A stretch of 19,495 nucleotides of DNA from positions 1 to 19,495 of the forward strand of contig DATDGI010000314.1 of NCBI GenBank assembly GCA_036522155.1. Direction: 5' to 3'. The notes under the pieces were generated by a model. The model was not told the origin of the DNA. It ran no database searches and saw only the letters and a program-made list of their open reading frames with translations. This document shows positions 12,445 to 19,364 of this stretch, piece by piece (within the stretch, counting starts at the first letter, position 1; each line of letters starts with the position of its first letter). A program made the translations under genes and the position numbers. This stretch comes from UBA9676 sp036522155. GTDB taxonomy: Bacteria > Actinomycetota > Actinomycetes > Streptosporangiales > Streptosporangiaceae.

Positions 12445-13827
12445 TCATACCTGCGAGTCTGGCTCATCGGCGGTGACGGAGGCGAGCGGTTTCCGGCCGC
12501 GGGCCGGCCACCGGGTGCGGGCCGGCCACCCGATGCTGACGCGCCGCCGGATGCCGGCGGGCAGGCGGGCGCGGGCGGGGCGCAGGGCACGCGCGGGGTG
12601 CAGGTAGCTGCGGGCCCGGGCGCCGCGGGTGCGCGCCAGCAGCACCGCCACCGCCACCGTGGCCAGCGCCGAGATGGCGCCACCCGCCAGCAGGCTCACC
12701 CGGGGCCCGAACTGCTCGGCGGCCCAGCCGACCATGGGTGACCCGAGCGGTGCCCCGCCCAGGAAGACCAGCATGTACAGGCCCATGACCCGGCCGCGCA
12801 CCGCCGGTGGGGTGCCCAGCTGGACGGTCGCGTTGGCCGTCGTGCTGAACATCAGCAGGGCCAGGCCGGTCGGCACCAGCAGGGCCAGGAACGTCCAGAA
12901 CGACGGCATCAGCCCGGTCACCAGCTCCAGCACGCCGAAGGCGAACCCGGTCACCAGCAGCAGCCGCATGCCCGGCCGGGATCGCCGGGCGGCCAGCAGC
13001 GCGCCGCCCAGCGCGCCGGCCGCGAACACGGCGGACGCCAGCCCGAACGCCCCGGCCCCGGTGTGGAACACGCCGCGGGACATGAGCGCGTTCGTCACCT
13101 GGAAGTTCATGCCAAACGTGGCGATGAAGAAGACCAGTGCCAGCGTCAGCCACAGCTCGGGGCGGGCCCGGACATAGCCGACCGCCTCCCGCAACTGACC
13201 GCGGGCCTTCGGCGCCCTGGCCACCGGGTGCAGGTCGGCCGGGCGCATCAACTTGAGGCCGATCAGCACGGCGGCGAACGAGACGGCGTTCAGCCAGAAC
13301 GCGGCCGCGGTGCCCAGCGCGCTGATGACGAGGCCGGCCACGGCCGGGCCGGTGATCCGGGCCAGGTTGAAGGTGGCGCTGTTGAGCGCGATGGCATTGG
13401 CCATCCCGGACGGGCCGACCATCTCGGCGACGAAGGTCTGCCGGGTGGGGTTGTCCACCACCGCGACCATGCCGAGCGCGAAGCACAGCAGGTACACCTG
13501 CCAGACCGTGACCAGGCGGGTCGTGTCGAGGATGGCGAGGATGAGCGCCAGCGCGCCCATGGCCGCCTGGGTGGCGAACAGGATGCGCCGCCGCGAATAG
13601 CGGTCGGCGGCCATCCCGCCCCACAGGCTGAACAGCAGCTGCGGCAGGAACTGCAGCCCGGTGGCGATGCCGAGGGCGGTGCCGCTGCCGTGGGTGAGGT
13701 CGAGCACCAGCCAGTCCTGGGCGACCCGCTGCATCCAGGTGCCGGTGTTGGAGACGACCTGGCCGGTCGCGAAGAGCCGGTAGTTGCGGGTGGCCAGCGA
13801 CTGGAAGGTCCGCCGCCGGGCGGTCAG
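12445..13827 (-). CDS. MFS transporter (EntS/MFS_3-like exporter)
   Basis: This 460-residue membrane protein has about twelve hydrophobic segments. The first block is the family start RTFQSLATRNYRLFATGQ followed by NTGTWMQRVAQDWLVLDL. The signature loop WGGMAADRYSRRRIL lies between helices 2 and 3. Relatives are proton-driven exporters of drugs or siderophores. The C-terminus has a basic tail. No ATG, GTG or TTG exists between the upstream marR frame and the conserved N-terminus. The only plausible start is the CTG at 13827, whose last bases form the marR stop (CTGA), with GGAGAAG eleven bases upstream. The pair is thus translationally coupled and the exporter is probably under MarR control. 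Substrate unknown. The start codon call is inference by exclusion. Confidence 0.9.
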   Translation of the reverse strand: MTARRRTFQSLATRNYRLFATGQVVSNTGTWMQRVAQDWLVLDLTHGSGTALGIATGLQFLPQLLFSLWGGMAADRYSRRRILFATQAAMGALALILAILDTTRLVTVWQVYLLCFALGMVAVVDNPTRQTFVAEMVGPSGMANAIALNSATFNLARITGPAVAGLVISALGTAAAFWLNAVSFAAVLIGLKLMRPADLHPVARAPKARGQLREAVGYVRARPELWLTLALVFFIATFGMNFQVTNALMSRGVFHTGAGAFGLASAVFAAGALGGALLAARRSRPGMRLLLVTGFAFGVLELVTGLMPSFWTFLALLVPTGLALLMFSTTANATVQLGTPPAVRGRVMGLYMLVFLGGAPLGSPMVGWAAEQFGPRVSLLAGGAISALATVAVAVLLARTRGARARSYLHPARALRPARARLPAGIRRRVSIGWPARTRWPARGRKPLASVTADEPDSQV

Positions 13828-14279
13828 GACTGGCTGAGCTTCTCCAGGATCGGCGCCGCTGCCAGCAGCGTCGCCCGCTCCTGCGGGGTCAGCTCGGCCA
13901 GCCGCTTGGCCAGCCAGGCCTCCCGGCGCCGGCGGACCTTCTGCACCAGATCCCGGCCGCTGCTGGTCACCGAGAGGATCACCTGCCGCCGGTCGGTGGG
14001 ATCGGGCGCGCGGTTCACCAGTTCCCAGTCCACCAGCGCGGCGATGACCCGGGTCATGGACGGGGGCTGCACCTTCTCGTGCTCGGCCAGTTCGCCCGGC
14101 GTCATCGCGCCGTGCCGTTCCAGCGTCGCCAGCGCGGCCAGCTGGGTGTCGGAGAGAGCGGGTTCGGCCAGTTCGGGCACGAGCCGCTCGACCCGGAGCC
14201 GCCGGGCGAGGCGGCTTACCGAGATCCGCAAGGCGGTGGCGAGCGGAGCGTCTGACCGCTGCTGTAGCGTCATCATCAT
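13824..14279 (-). CDS. MarR-family transcriptional regulator
   Basis: This 151-residue dimeric winged helix protein has its DNA-binding core from about 43 to 110 (LSDTQLAALATLERHGAMTP, recognition helix near QPPSMTRVIAALV, wing NRAPDPTDRRQVILSVT). The D-x-x-DRR motif of the MarR wing is intact. The ATG at 14279 is the first of three consecutive ATG codons; any of them could serve. A good promoter lies upstream and an inverted repeat covers the region between its -10 box and the start, so autorepression is likely. Its stop overlaps the start of the MFS exporter. MarR proteins usually repress themselves and the adjacent exporter until a small phenolic or drug ligand binds. Confidence 0.93.
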   Translation of the reverse strand: MMMTLQQRSDAPLATALRISVSRLARRLRVERLVPELAEPALSDTQLAALATLERHGAMTPGELAEHEKVQPPSMTRVIAALVDWELVNRAPDPTDRRQVILSVTSSGRDLVQKVRRRREAWLAKRLAELTPQERATLLAAAPILEKLSQS

Positions 14280-14304
14280 TAGCCTGAGTCATTACTTTTG
14301 CTAA
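14279..14304. promoter_or_regulatory. Candidate MarR operator (TTAGC ... GCTAA)
   Basis: TTAGC at 14279-14283 and GCTAA at 14300-14304 are reverse complements with a 16-base centre that is AT-rich compared with the surroundings. The repeat overlaps the -10 box, the expected transcription start and the marR start codon. This is where a repressor would block transcription. Short arms make the call moderate. Confidence 0.4.
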
Positions 14305-14333
14305 CAGTACGCCAAGGCGAAACATTTCGTCAA
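14304..14333 (-). promoter_or_regulatory. marR promoter
   Basis: On the minus strand TTGACG (14333-14328) is followed by an 18-base spacer and TACTGT (14309-14304), a good match to the actinobacterial housekeeping consensus TTGACN / TANNNT. Transcription would begin near 14297, about 18 bases before the marR start. Confidence 0.6.
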
Positions 14334-14350
14334 CGACGGCCCGGCCGGGT

Positions 14351-14356
14351 TAACCT
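14351..14356 (+). promoter_or_regulatory. -10 box for leaderless DUF2530 gene
   Basis: TAACCT fits TANNNT and ends six bases before the GTG at 14363. There is no separate ribosome site. This repeats the leaderless layout seen at serC. It is only about 18 bases from the divergent marR -35 box, so the two promoters are back to back. Confidence 0.5.
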
Positions 14357-14362
14357 GGCCAG

Positions 14363-14737
14363 GTGACACCACCCCGGCGGCCCGCGCCGCCACCGCTTGA
14401 GGGCAACGACCAGCAGGTGACCGCCGTCCTCACGGCCGCCTGGGGGGCCGCGCTGGTGGTTGTGCTGATCTTGCGCGACCGGCTGCCCGCGGGCGAGCAG
14501 TGGTGGATCTGGACCTGCGTGGCCGGGGTCGTCATGGGCGTGTTCGGGCTCTGGTATGTGCCCCGGATGAAGCGGGCGCGGGCACGCAAGGCGCGGCAGC
14601 GCGCGGAAGCTGCGGCGGCTGGCGCCGGGCAGGAACCCTGGCTGGCGCAGGCCGATGGCCCGGCGGCTGGCGCCGCGGGCGGTCAGCCGTGGTCGAGCGA
14701 CTCGAAGACCGTTTCCTCCACCGAGACGCCGGGGTGA
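14363..14737 (+). CDS. DUF2530 family membrane protein
   Basis: This 124-residue protein begins TPPRRPAPPPLEGNDQQV, the family start with PPLEGND. Two hydrophobic helices follow (VTAVLTAAWGAALVVVLIL and WWIWTCVAGVVMGVFGLWYV) and then a strongly basic helix, PRMKRARARKARQRAEA. The last 40 residues are Ala/Gly-rich and variable. DUF2530 proteins are small actinobacterial membrane proteins of unknown function. They are often encoded beside MarR-type and DUF3027 genes, as here. The start at GTG 14363 fits both the family and the TANNNT box. The 3' end overlaps the convergent DUF3027 gene by 55 bases. Confidence 0.88.
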   Translation: MTPPRRPAPPPLEGNDQQVTAVLTAAWGAALVVVLILRDRLPAGEQWWIWTCVAGVVMGVFGLWYVPRMKRARARKARQRAEAAAAGAGQEPWLAQADGPAAGAAGGQPWSSDSKTVSSTETPG

Positions 14738-15546
14738 TCGACGAGGTCGTAGCCGAGCTCGTCGATGATCGGCACCACCGGCTGGCCGGCGCCCATCGGC
14801 AGCACCCCCTCCGAGTGCGCGCCACACCCGTGATCGGCCGATACCACCCGGCCGTCGTCCGGTGCGTAGCTGTTCGCGCATACCCCGAACAGCTGCCCGA
14901 GCGGGCCGCCCAGCCGGACGAAGAAGCCGCAGGCCCGGCACGGGCCGGGCGCGGCATGGGCCAGCGGGCTGCGGGGGCCGTGCTCCCCGGTGTACCAGCG
15001 GATGGCCGCCTCGTCCCGGCCGATCGCGGACAGCACCCGGGCCCGGCTGAGTGATACCTCCGGGTCGTTGGCGACCTCCCCGGCCAGGTCCGCCAGCGCG
15101 GGCGGCAGGTCGGTCAGGTCGGCCGCGGCCGGATCCGCCATCCCATCCTCACCCTCCAGCGCCGCGGAGGGTACCAGCCGCTCGTCGTCGGCCGGTGCGG
15201 GCAGGATGTCGCCCACGCCTAGGTCGCCCGGCCGCACCCGGTCCCGCCAGGGCACCCAGGCCGGCGCCAGGATGGCCTCCGGGCCGGGCACGAGCAGGCT
15301 CTCGCTGACCGTGACGTTCTTCGCCCGCGACGCCCGGGCCACGGTGACCGCCCAGTGCCACCCCAGGTAGGCGGGATCGAGGCAGCGGAACAGATGGGTG
15401 ACCACCCGGTCCGCCTCGGCTTCCATGCCCACGTGGTCGCCGATCGCGCTGGCCCCGGCCGCCTCGCCCGCCGCGGTACGCGCCAGGTCGACGGCCTGGG
15501 CGCAGACCTCGTCCGGCTCCCTGGTCCGCATCCGAACTGTGCTCAC
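14683..15546 (-). CDS. DUF3027 family protein
   Basis: This 287-residue soluble protein has the family core: DRVVTHLFRCLDPAYLGWHW, AVTVARASRAKNVTVSESLL, APAWVPWRDRVRPGDLGVGD and an alpha-helical middle. Near the C-terminus a zinc-ribbon-like set of residues is seen: Cys203 and Cys206 (CRAC), Cys223 (GVCANSYAPDDGRVV), His239, Cys241 and His244 (DHGCGAHSEG). Function is unknown across the family, which is confined to actinobacteria. I chose the GTG at 15546 from the family start (STVRMRTREPDEVC), with GGGGAAG 11 bases upstream. ATG codons at 15573 and 15579 are in-frame alternatives. It diverges from the MFS-type gene at 15674 and overlaps the end of the DUF2530 gene. Confidence 0.88.
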   Translation of the reverse strand: MSTVRMRTREPDEVCAQAVDLARTAAGEAAGASAIGDHVGMEAEADRVVTHLFRCLDPAYLGWHWAVTVARASRAKNVTVSESLLVPGPEAILAPAWVPWRDRVRPGDLGVGDILPAPADDERLVPSAALEGEDGMADPAAADLTDLPPALADLAGEVANDPEVSLSRARVLSAIGRDEAAIRWYTGEHGPRSPLAHAAPGPCRACGFFVRLGGPLGQLFGVCANSYAPDDGRVVSADHGCGAHSEGVLPMGAGQPVVPIIDELGYDLVDHPGVSVEETVFESLDHG

Positions 15547-15673
15547 GTTCAGTAATTCTTCCCCATCCATGTGCATGCTCGCACCACCAATCGGCAGGCC
15601 CGTAGGTGGGCCGCCGGCATCTGGCCGGCCCGCCGGCTCGTCGCATGCGCAAAGGCGCAGAATACTTGGATCC

Positions 15674-17188
15674 ATGGGATGGGAGGACGCCCGGCTGAAA
15701 GCCAGGCAGGCGACGCGGACGCTGACGTCCGCCGCGCAGTCCGGCGCCAAGGCCGGGGCGTCCGCAGGCCGGGGGGCCAGCCGGGTAGTCCAGCGGATGA
15801 CCCGCGCTTCCGGGGCTGGCCGTACCGGCCTGTCGAGCATCATCGAACTGAACGCGGCCGCCAGCGCGGGTGACGCCTTCGTCGCGGTGGCCCTGGCCGG
15901 AACCCTGTTCTTCAGCGCCTCGGTCAGCGAGGCCCGCAGCCAGGTGGCGCTGGCCCTGCTGGTCACCATGGCGCCGTTCGCGGTGCTCGCCCCGCTGATC
16001 GGGCCGATGCTGGACCGGGTCCAGCAGGGCCGCCGCTACATCCTGGCGGGCACGCTGCTGGCCCGCGGGCTGCTCTGCTGGGGCATGGCGGGGGCGGTGT
16101 TCTATCACGACGCGGTGGACCTGCTGCCGGCCGCGTTCGGCGTGCTGGTGCTGCAGAAGGCGTTCGGGGTGACCCGGAGCGCGGTGACTCCCCGGCTGCT
16201 GCCCAGGGAGATCACGCTGGTGTCCGCGAACGCCCGGACGAGCCTGGGCGCCCTGGTCGCCACCACGCTGGCGGCCCTGCTGGCCGCCGGCATCGACTAC
16301 ATCTTCGGTGGCGGCGTCGGCGGTGCCGCCTGGGTGCTGCGGATAGGCACCCTGGTCTACCTGGCGGCGACGGCCATGTGTTTCCGGGTGCCGGACCGGG
16401 TCGATCTGCCGCCGCCCGCCCCGCGGCCGTCGGTGCCGCCCCAGGCCATGCCACAAGCGACACCGCCGCAGCCGGGCCCGGTGCGGCCCGGCCCGACGCT
16501 GCCGCTGACGACGCCGCCGGGCGGCGCCCCGCGGGTAGAGGGGAATGGGGCGGGGCCGCCGGGCGGGCGGACCAGGTGGCGGACGCTGCGCCAGCTCGGA
16601 CCGGTGGTGGGCGAGGCGATGCGCGCCAACGCCACCCTGCGCGCCTTCTCCGGGTTCATGGTGTTCTTTCTGGCGTTCCTGCTCCGGATCGAGCACTTCC
16701 ACGGGGTGAGCGACAAGACCGCGCTAGCCGAAATGATCGCTGCGGCCGGCGTGGGCGGCCTGCTCGGCAGCCTGCTCGGCTCCGCGCTGCGGGCGCGGCG
16801 GCCGTATCTGATTACGTTTGGCATGGTGGGCATCGCGACCGTGCTGACCGCCCTGTGCGCCGCGTTCTTCGGCCTCTGGGCGGCTCTGGTGGTGGCCCTG
16901 GTGGCGGCGTTCGGCCAGGTGCTCGGCAAGCTGGCGCTCGACTCCACGGTGCAGCACGAGGTCGGGGAGGAGATCCGCACCTCCGCCTTCGCCGCCTCGG
17001 AGACGCTGCACCAGCTGTCGTGGGTGGCGGGCGGGCTGGCCGGGCTGCTGATGTCGCTGACCTCCAGCGGGGTGCTCGGGCTGACCGTGGCCGCGGTCGG
17101 GCTGGCGGTCTCGTTCGCGCTGCTGGTGCTGCAACGGCGGCAGCGGATCCTGTCAGCCCGGCGGAGGGCGCCGCGGCCTGCCCGGTGA
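15674..17188 (+). CDS. MFS-type membrane transporter
   Basis: This 504-residue protein has a 55-residue N-terminal basic Ala-rich region, then about twelve hydrophobic helices. The first half includes IELNAAASAGDAFVAVALAG, LIGPMLDRVQQGRRYILAG and VLQKAFGVTRSAVTPRLLP. A long Pro-rich cytoplasmic loop (about 238-305) joins the two six-helix halves, longer than the usual MFS central loop. The family is a membrane protein conserved next to DUF3027 and cold-shock genes in actinobacteria (Rv0876c type, from memory). Substrate is unknown. The ATG at 15674 is preceded by AATACT (15661-15666) and seven bases, a weaker version of the leaderless layout. It converges on the cold-shock gene with 13 bases between stops. 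Confidence 0.88.
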   Translation: MGWEDARLKARQATRTLTSAAQSGAKAGASAGRGASRVVQRMTRASGAGRTGLSSIIELNAAASAGDAFVAVALAGTLFFSASVSEARSQVALALLVTMAPFAVLAPLIGPMLDRVQQGRRYILAGTLLARGLLCWGMAGAVFYHDAVDLLPAAFGVLVLQKAFGVTRSAVTPRLLPREITLVSANARTSLGALVATTLAALLAAGIDYIFGGGVGGAAWVLRIGTLVYLAATAMCFRVPDRVDLPPPAPRPSVPPQAMPQATPPQPGPVRPGPTLPLTTPPGGAPRVEGNGAGPPGGRTRWRTLRQLGPVVGEAMRANATLRAFSGFMVFFLAFLLRIEHFHGVSDKTALAEMIAAAGVGGLLGSLLGSALRARRPYLITFGMVGIATVLTALCAAFFGLWAALVVALVAAFGQVLGKLALDSTVQHEVGEEIRTSAFAASETLHQLSWVAGGLAGLLMSLTSSGVLGLTVAAVGLAVSFALLVLQRRQRILSARRRAPRPAR

Positions 17189-17201
17189 GGGCGATTCCCG
17201 G

Positions 17202-17582
17202 TCAGGCGTCGACGTCGTCGGCCACGGCCCGCAGCACGGCCGCGATCTTCTCGGCATCGCGGCCTTCCGGATGCCGGCCGCGCCGGTAGGAAGTCGACAG
17301 CCCGTCCAGCAGCTTGATCAGATCCTCGACGATCACGATCATCTCGTCGGGGCTCTTCCGGCTGCTCTTGGCCACCGTCGGGGGCGGCTCCAGCAGCCGG
17401 ACCTGGAGCGCCTGCACGCCCCGGCGCCCCTCCGCGACGCCGAACTCCACCCGCTGCCCGGCACGCGGCACGGCACCGGCAGGGAGAGCCGTGGAATGCA
17501 CGAACACCTCACCCCCGTCGTCGCGGGTGATAAAGCCGAACCCTTTGTCGGCGTCGTACCACTTGACCTTGCCAGTGGGCAC
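17202..17582 (-). CDS. cspB: Cold-shock domain protein with C-terminal helical extension
   Basis: This is 126 residues. Residues 1-65 are a cold-shock domain, an OB fold binding single-stranded RNA or DNA. It has RNP1 KGFGFI (13-18) and RNP2 VFVHST (26-31) and the start PTGKVKWYDADKG. Residues about 75-126 add a predicted helical domain (SPDEMIVIVEDLIKLLDGL, then RDAEKIAAVLRAVADDVD) absent from 67-residue CspA-type proteins. This longer form is the one I recall as cspB (Rv0871) in mycobacteria. Start is GTG 17582 with GAGG seven bases before it. It probably acts as an RNA chaperone or regulator; the tail may mediate protein contact. A TAACCT in its upstream region is a possible -10 but has no matching -35. 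Confidence 0.9.
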   Translation of the reverse strand: MPTGKVKWYDADKGFGFITRDDGGEVFVHSTALPAGAVPRAGQRVEFGVAEGRRGVQALQVRLLEPPPTVAKSSRKSPDEMIVIVEDLIKLLDGLSTSYRRGRHPEGRDAEKIAAVLRAVADDVDA

Positions 17583-17693
17583 GGACGGACCTCACGCGTA
17601 TTGGAGCGGGCAGTGCGCGCGGGACTGCGCGCTCTCAGGTTATCGGTCCCGCGCGGCTGGCGGCAGCCACCCGGACACCCGATCGCGACAGCG

Positions 17694-17724
17694 ACGTGAC
17701 CCCGGCGGAAGGCCGGGGTCACGT
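17694..17724. terminator. Perfect 13-bp hairpin, likely terminator or RNA element
   Basis: ACGTGACCCCGGC (17694-17706) and GCCGGGGTCACGT (17712-17724) are exact reverse complements around GGAAG. On the plus strand it is followed by TCTCTCC, a weak pyrimidine tract. It is about 110 bases upstream of the cold-shock start, so on the minus strand it could insulate that gene from readthrough or be part of its leader. Confidence 0.55.
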
Positions 17725-17780
17725 CTCTCCACAGCCCGTACGCTCGGATGGTGCTGGGACGGGATCGCGTGCGGGCTGGG

Positions 17781-17818
17781 AAAATCAGCTTGTGCCCTGC
17801 CGTGCCTACCGGGGCACA
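17781..17818 (-). terminator. Candidate terminator after the HAAS-like membrane gene
   Basis: Read on the minus strand, TGTGCCC (17818-17812) pairs with GGGCACA (17797-17791) around a 14-base loop, and TTTT follows six bases later. It is about 77 bases beyond the stop at 17895. The stem is short and the loop large, so strength is uncertain. Confidence 0.4.
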
Positions 17819-17894
17819 GGCCTCAACTCCGCCATACCCGGTCACTACCGGTAGTAATCACCCGAATACCGGATTCCGCTAAAGGGCAGCCCGG

Positions 17895-19364
17895 CTACCG
17901 GCGCCAGGGCGGGATCCGCTCCCGCGGCCCGTGCCGCATCCGGACGGCCAGGAAGATCGCGCACAGCACGCTGCCGATCCGGAGCAGGTAGCCGATATCG
18001 ACCCGGACCGCGTGTGAGTAGATCAGGACCACGTTGCCCTGGGCGTGGATGACCGCCGCCGTGACGATGCTGCCGAGCAGGGCGAAGGCCAGCGGGCCAA
18101 GGAAGGCGACCCACTTGTCGAGGGGGTCCCAGATCCGCGACCAGAGTGCGACCGTCGCGCCGATCAGCCACAACGGGAACGGCAGGATGAGGCCGCCGAC
18201 GCCGAGCAGGATGATGGCGGTGGCCTCCCGCGGGGACCGGCGGGCCGCGGCCGCGCCGCTCCACGCCAGCTGGGCGGTGGCGTGGCCCACCGTGGACATC
18301 GCCGTCATGGTGGTGCCACGCCGGGCGAGCGGGCGCGGGGACACCGGCACCGGGGCACTCCAGCCGGGTGGCGGGGTGGCCGCCTGCGGGCGCGTGCCGG
18401 CGCCCGGTGGCCCACCGGCCCCGTCGGCCTCGGCGCGGACCGGGGGCAGAACCTTGCCCTCAAGCGGTTCGTCCGGGGCGGCCGGGGTGCCCCAGCCGGC
18501 CGGGGGTGTCCCCGGCACCGGGTCCTCGTCGGCGGCCGCAGTCTCACCCGGGCCAGCGTCCTCCACAGGGGCCGTCCCCATGGGGGCCGTCTCCCCGGCC
18601 GGGGTGGCGTCCGGAACCGGTGCGCCGGCCACGAAGTCCTCGCCCTGGGCCTCGGGGGTCGGGGCGGATGGGCTCCCGGCGGCTTGAGCCGGTGCGCCCT
18701 CGGGCACCTGCCTGGCTGCGCTCCTGTCGGCCTGGGCCGATGCCGTCTCATCGGCCTGGGGGGCTGCGCCTTCGGCGGCCTGGCTGGCCGCACTCGTGCC
18801 GTCTGGTCCAGCCGGCCCGCCCTGGCCTGGCCCGGCGGCTGGCTCACCCCGCGCGCGCGGGCCCCAGCGGGCACCCGGCCACTCCCCCAGCAGCGCCGCG
18901 AGCCGGCCCCGCACCATGCCTTCCCGGGCAGGCCGGCGCCCGGTTTCCGGCGGCCCGCCCGGGCGCGTGTCGCCCGGGCCCGGCTGGGGCTGACCGACGG
19001 GCCGGACGTGGGTGGCCGGCCGCCACCGGGAGTGGATCGGGCGGTGCTGCAGCGGTTCCGTGATCGACTCGGCGACGGCCGCGCCCGTTTCCTCGTCCGG
19101 CGCCTGCCGCCTGACCCGCGCGGCATCGAGCCGCGCACGTTCGGCCTTGACCAGTTCCTCCGGCTCGCCGAGCCGGGCGAGCACGTCCCGCATGCAATCC
19201 GCGTCCCCGAGGCCAGGCCCGCACTCGCGCTCGATCCGCTGCCTGGTCTTGCTCACGAAGGCCATCCGCGCACCCTTGGGCAGGTAGCGCGTGCCAGCGG
19301 CGGCCACCCGGGCCAGGTATTCGAGCATCAGGCGGTCGGCCGTGATGTTCGCGGGGACCTTCAT
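17895..19364 (-). CDS. Membrane protein with HAAS-like N-terminus and long Ala/Pro-rich linker
   Basis: This 489-residue protein begins KVPANITADRLMLEYLARVA. Residues about 10-80 resemble the HAAS/DUF1700 fold: a helical start and the closing MRDVLARLGEPEELVKAERA. Residues about 100-375 are a low-complexity linker rich in Ala, Pro, Gly and Glu, with loosely repeated segments such as SAASQAAEGAAPQADETA. The C-terminal 110 residues have three hydrophobic helices (about 382-408, 419-441 and 458-475), and the protein ends in a basic tail. The ATG at 19364 has GGAGG eleven bases upstream. HAAS domains often sit with PadR regulators and membrane proteins; none is adjacent here. The linker would let the N-terminal domain reach far from the membrane. 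No function can be given. Codon use matches the core neighbours. Confidence 0.82.
   Translation of the reverse strand: MKVPANITADRLMLEYLARVAAAGTRYLPKGARMAFVSKTRQRIERECGPGLGDADCMRDVLARLGEPEELVKAERARLDAARVRRQAPDEETGAAVAESITEPLQHRPIHSRWRPATHVRPVGQPQPGPGDTRPGGPPETGRRPAREGMVRGRLAALLGEWPGARWGPRARGEPAAGPGQGGPAGPDGTSAASQAAEGAAPQADETASAQADRSAARQVPEGAPAQAAGSPSAPTPEAQGEDFVAGAPVPDATPAGETAPMGTAPVEDAGPGETAAADEDPVPGTPPAGWGTPAAPDEPLEGKVLPPVRAEADGAGGPPGAGTRPQAATPPPGWSAPVPVSPRPLARRGTTMTAMSTVGHATAQLAWSGAAAARRSPREATAIILLGVGGLILPFPLWLIGATVALWSRIWDPLDKWVAFLGPLAFALLGSIVTAAVIHAQGNVVLIYSHAVRVDIGYLLRIGSVLCAIFLAVRMRHGPRERIPPWRR

Larger units (their letters stand above)
17583..17894. other. 312-base intergenic region with hairpins
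   Basis: This lies between the start of the cold-shock gene and the end of the HAAS-like membrane gene, both on the minus strand. It contains a perfect 13-bp hairpin (17694-17724), a 7-bp hairpin followed on the minus strand by TTTT (17781-17818) and a 12-base palindrome ACTACCGGTAGT (17844-17855). I see no convincing protein-coding frame. It probably holds the terminator of the right-hand gene and the leader of the cold-shock gene; a small RNA is possible. Confidence 0.6.

Noticed and set aside
13063..14304. 413-codon plus-strand frame across MFS and marR
   Set aside because: It is antisense to two conserved genes with matching operon structure; no motif is visible in its product.
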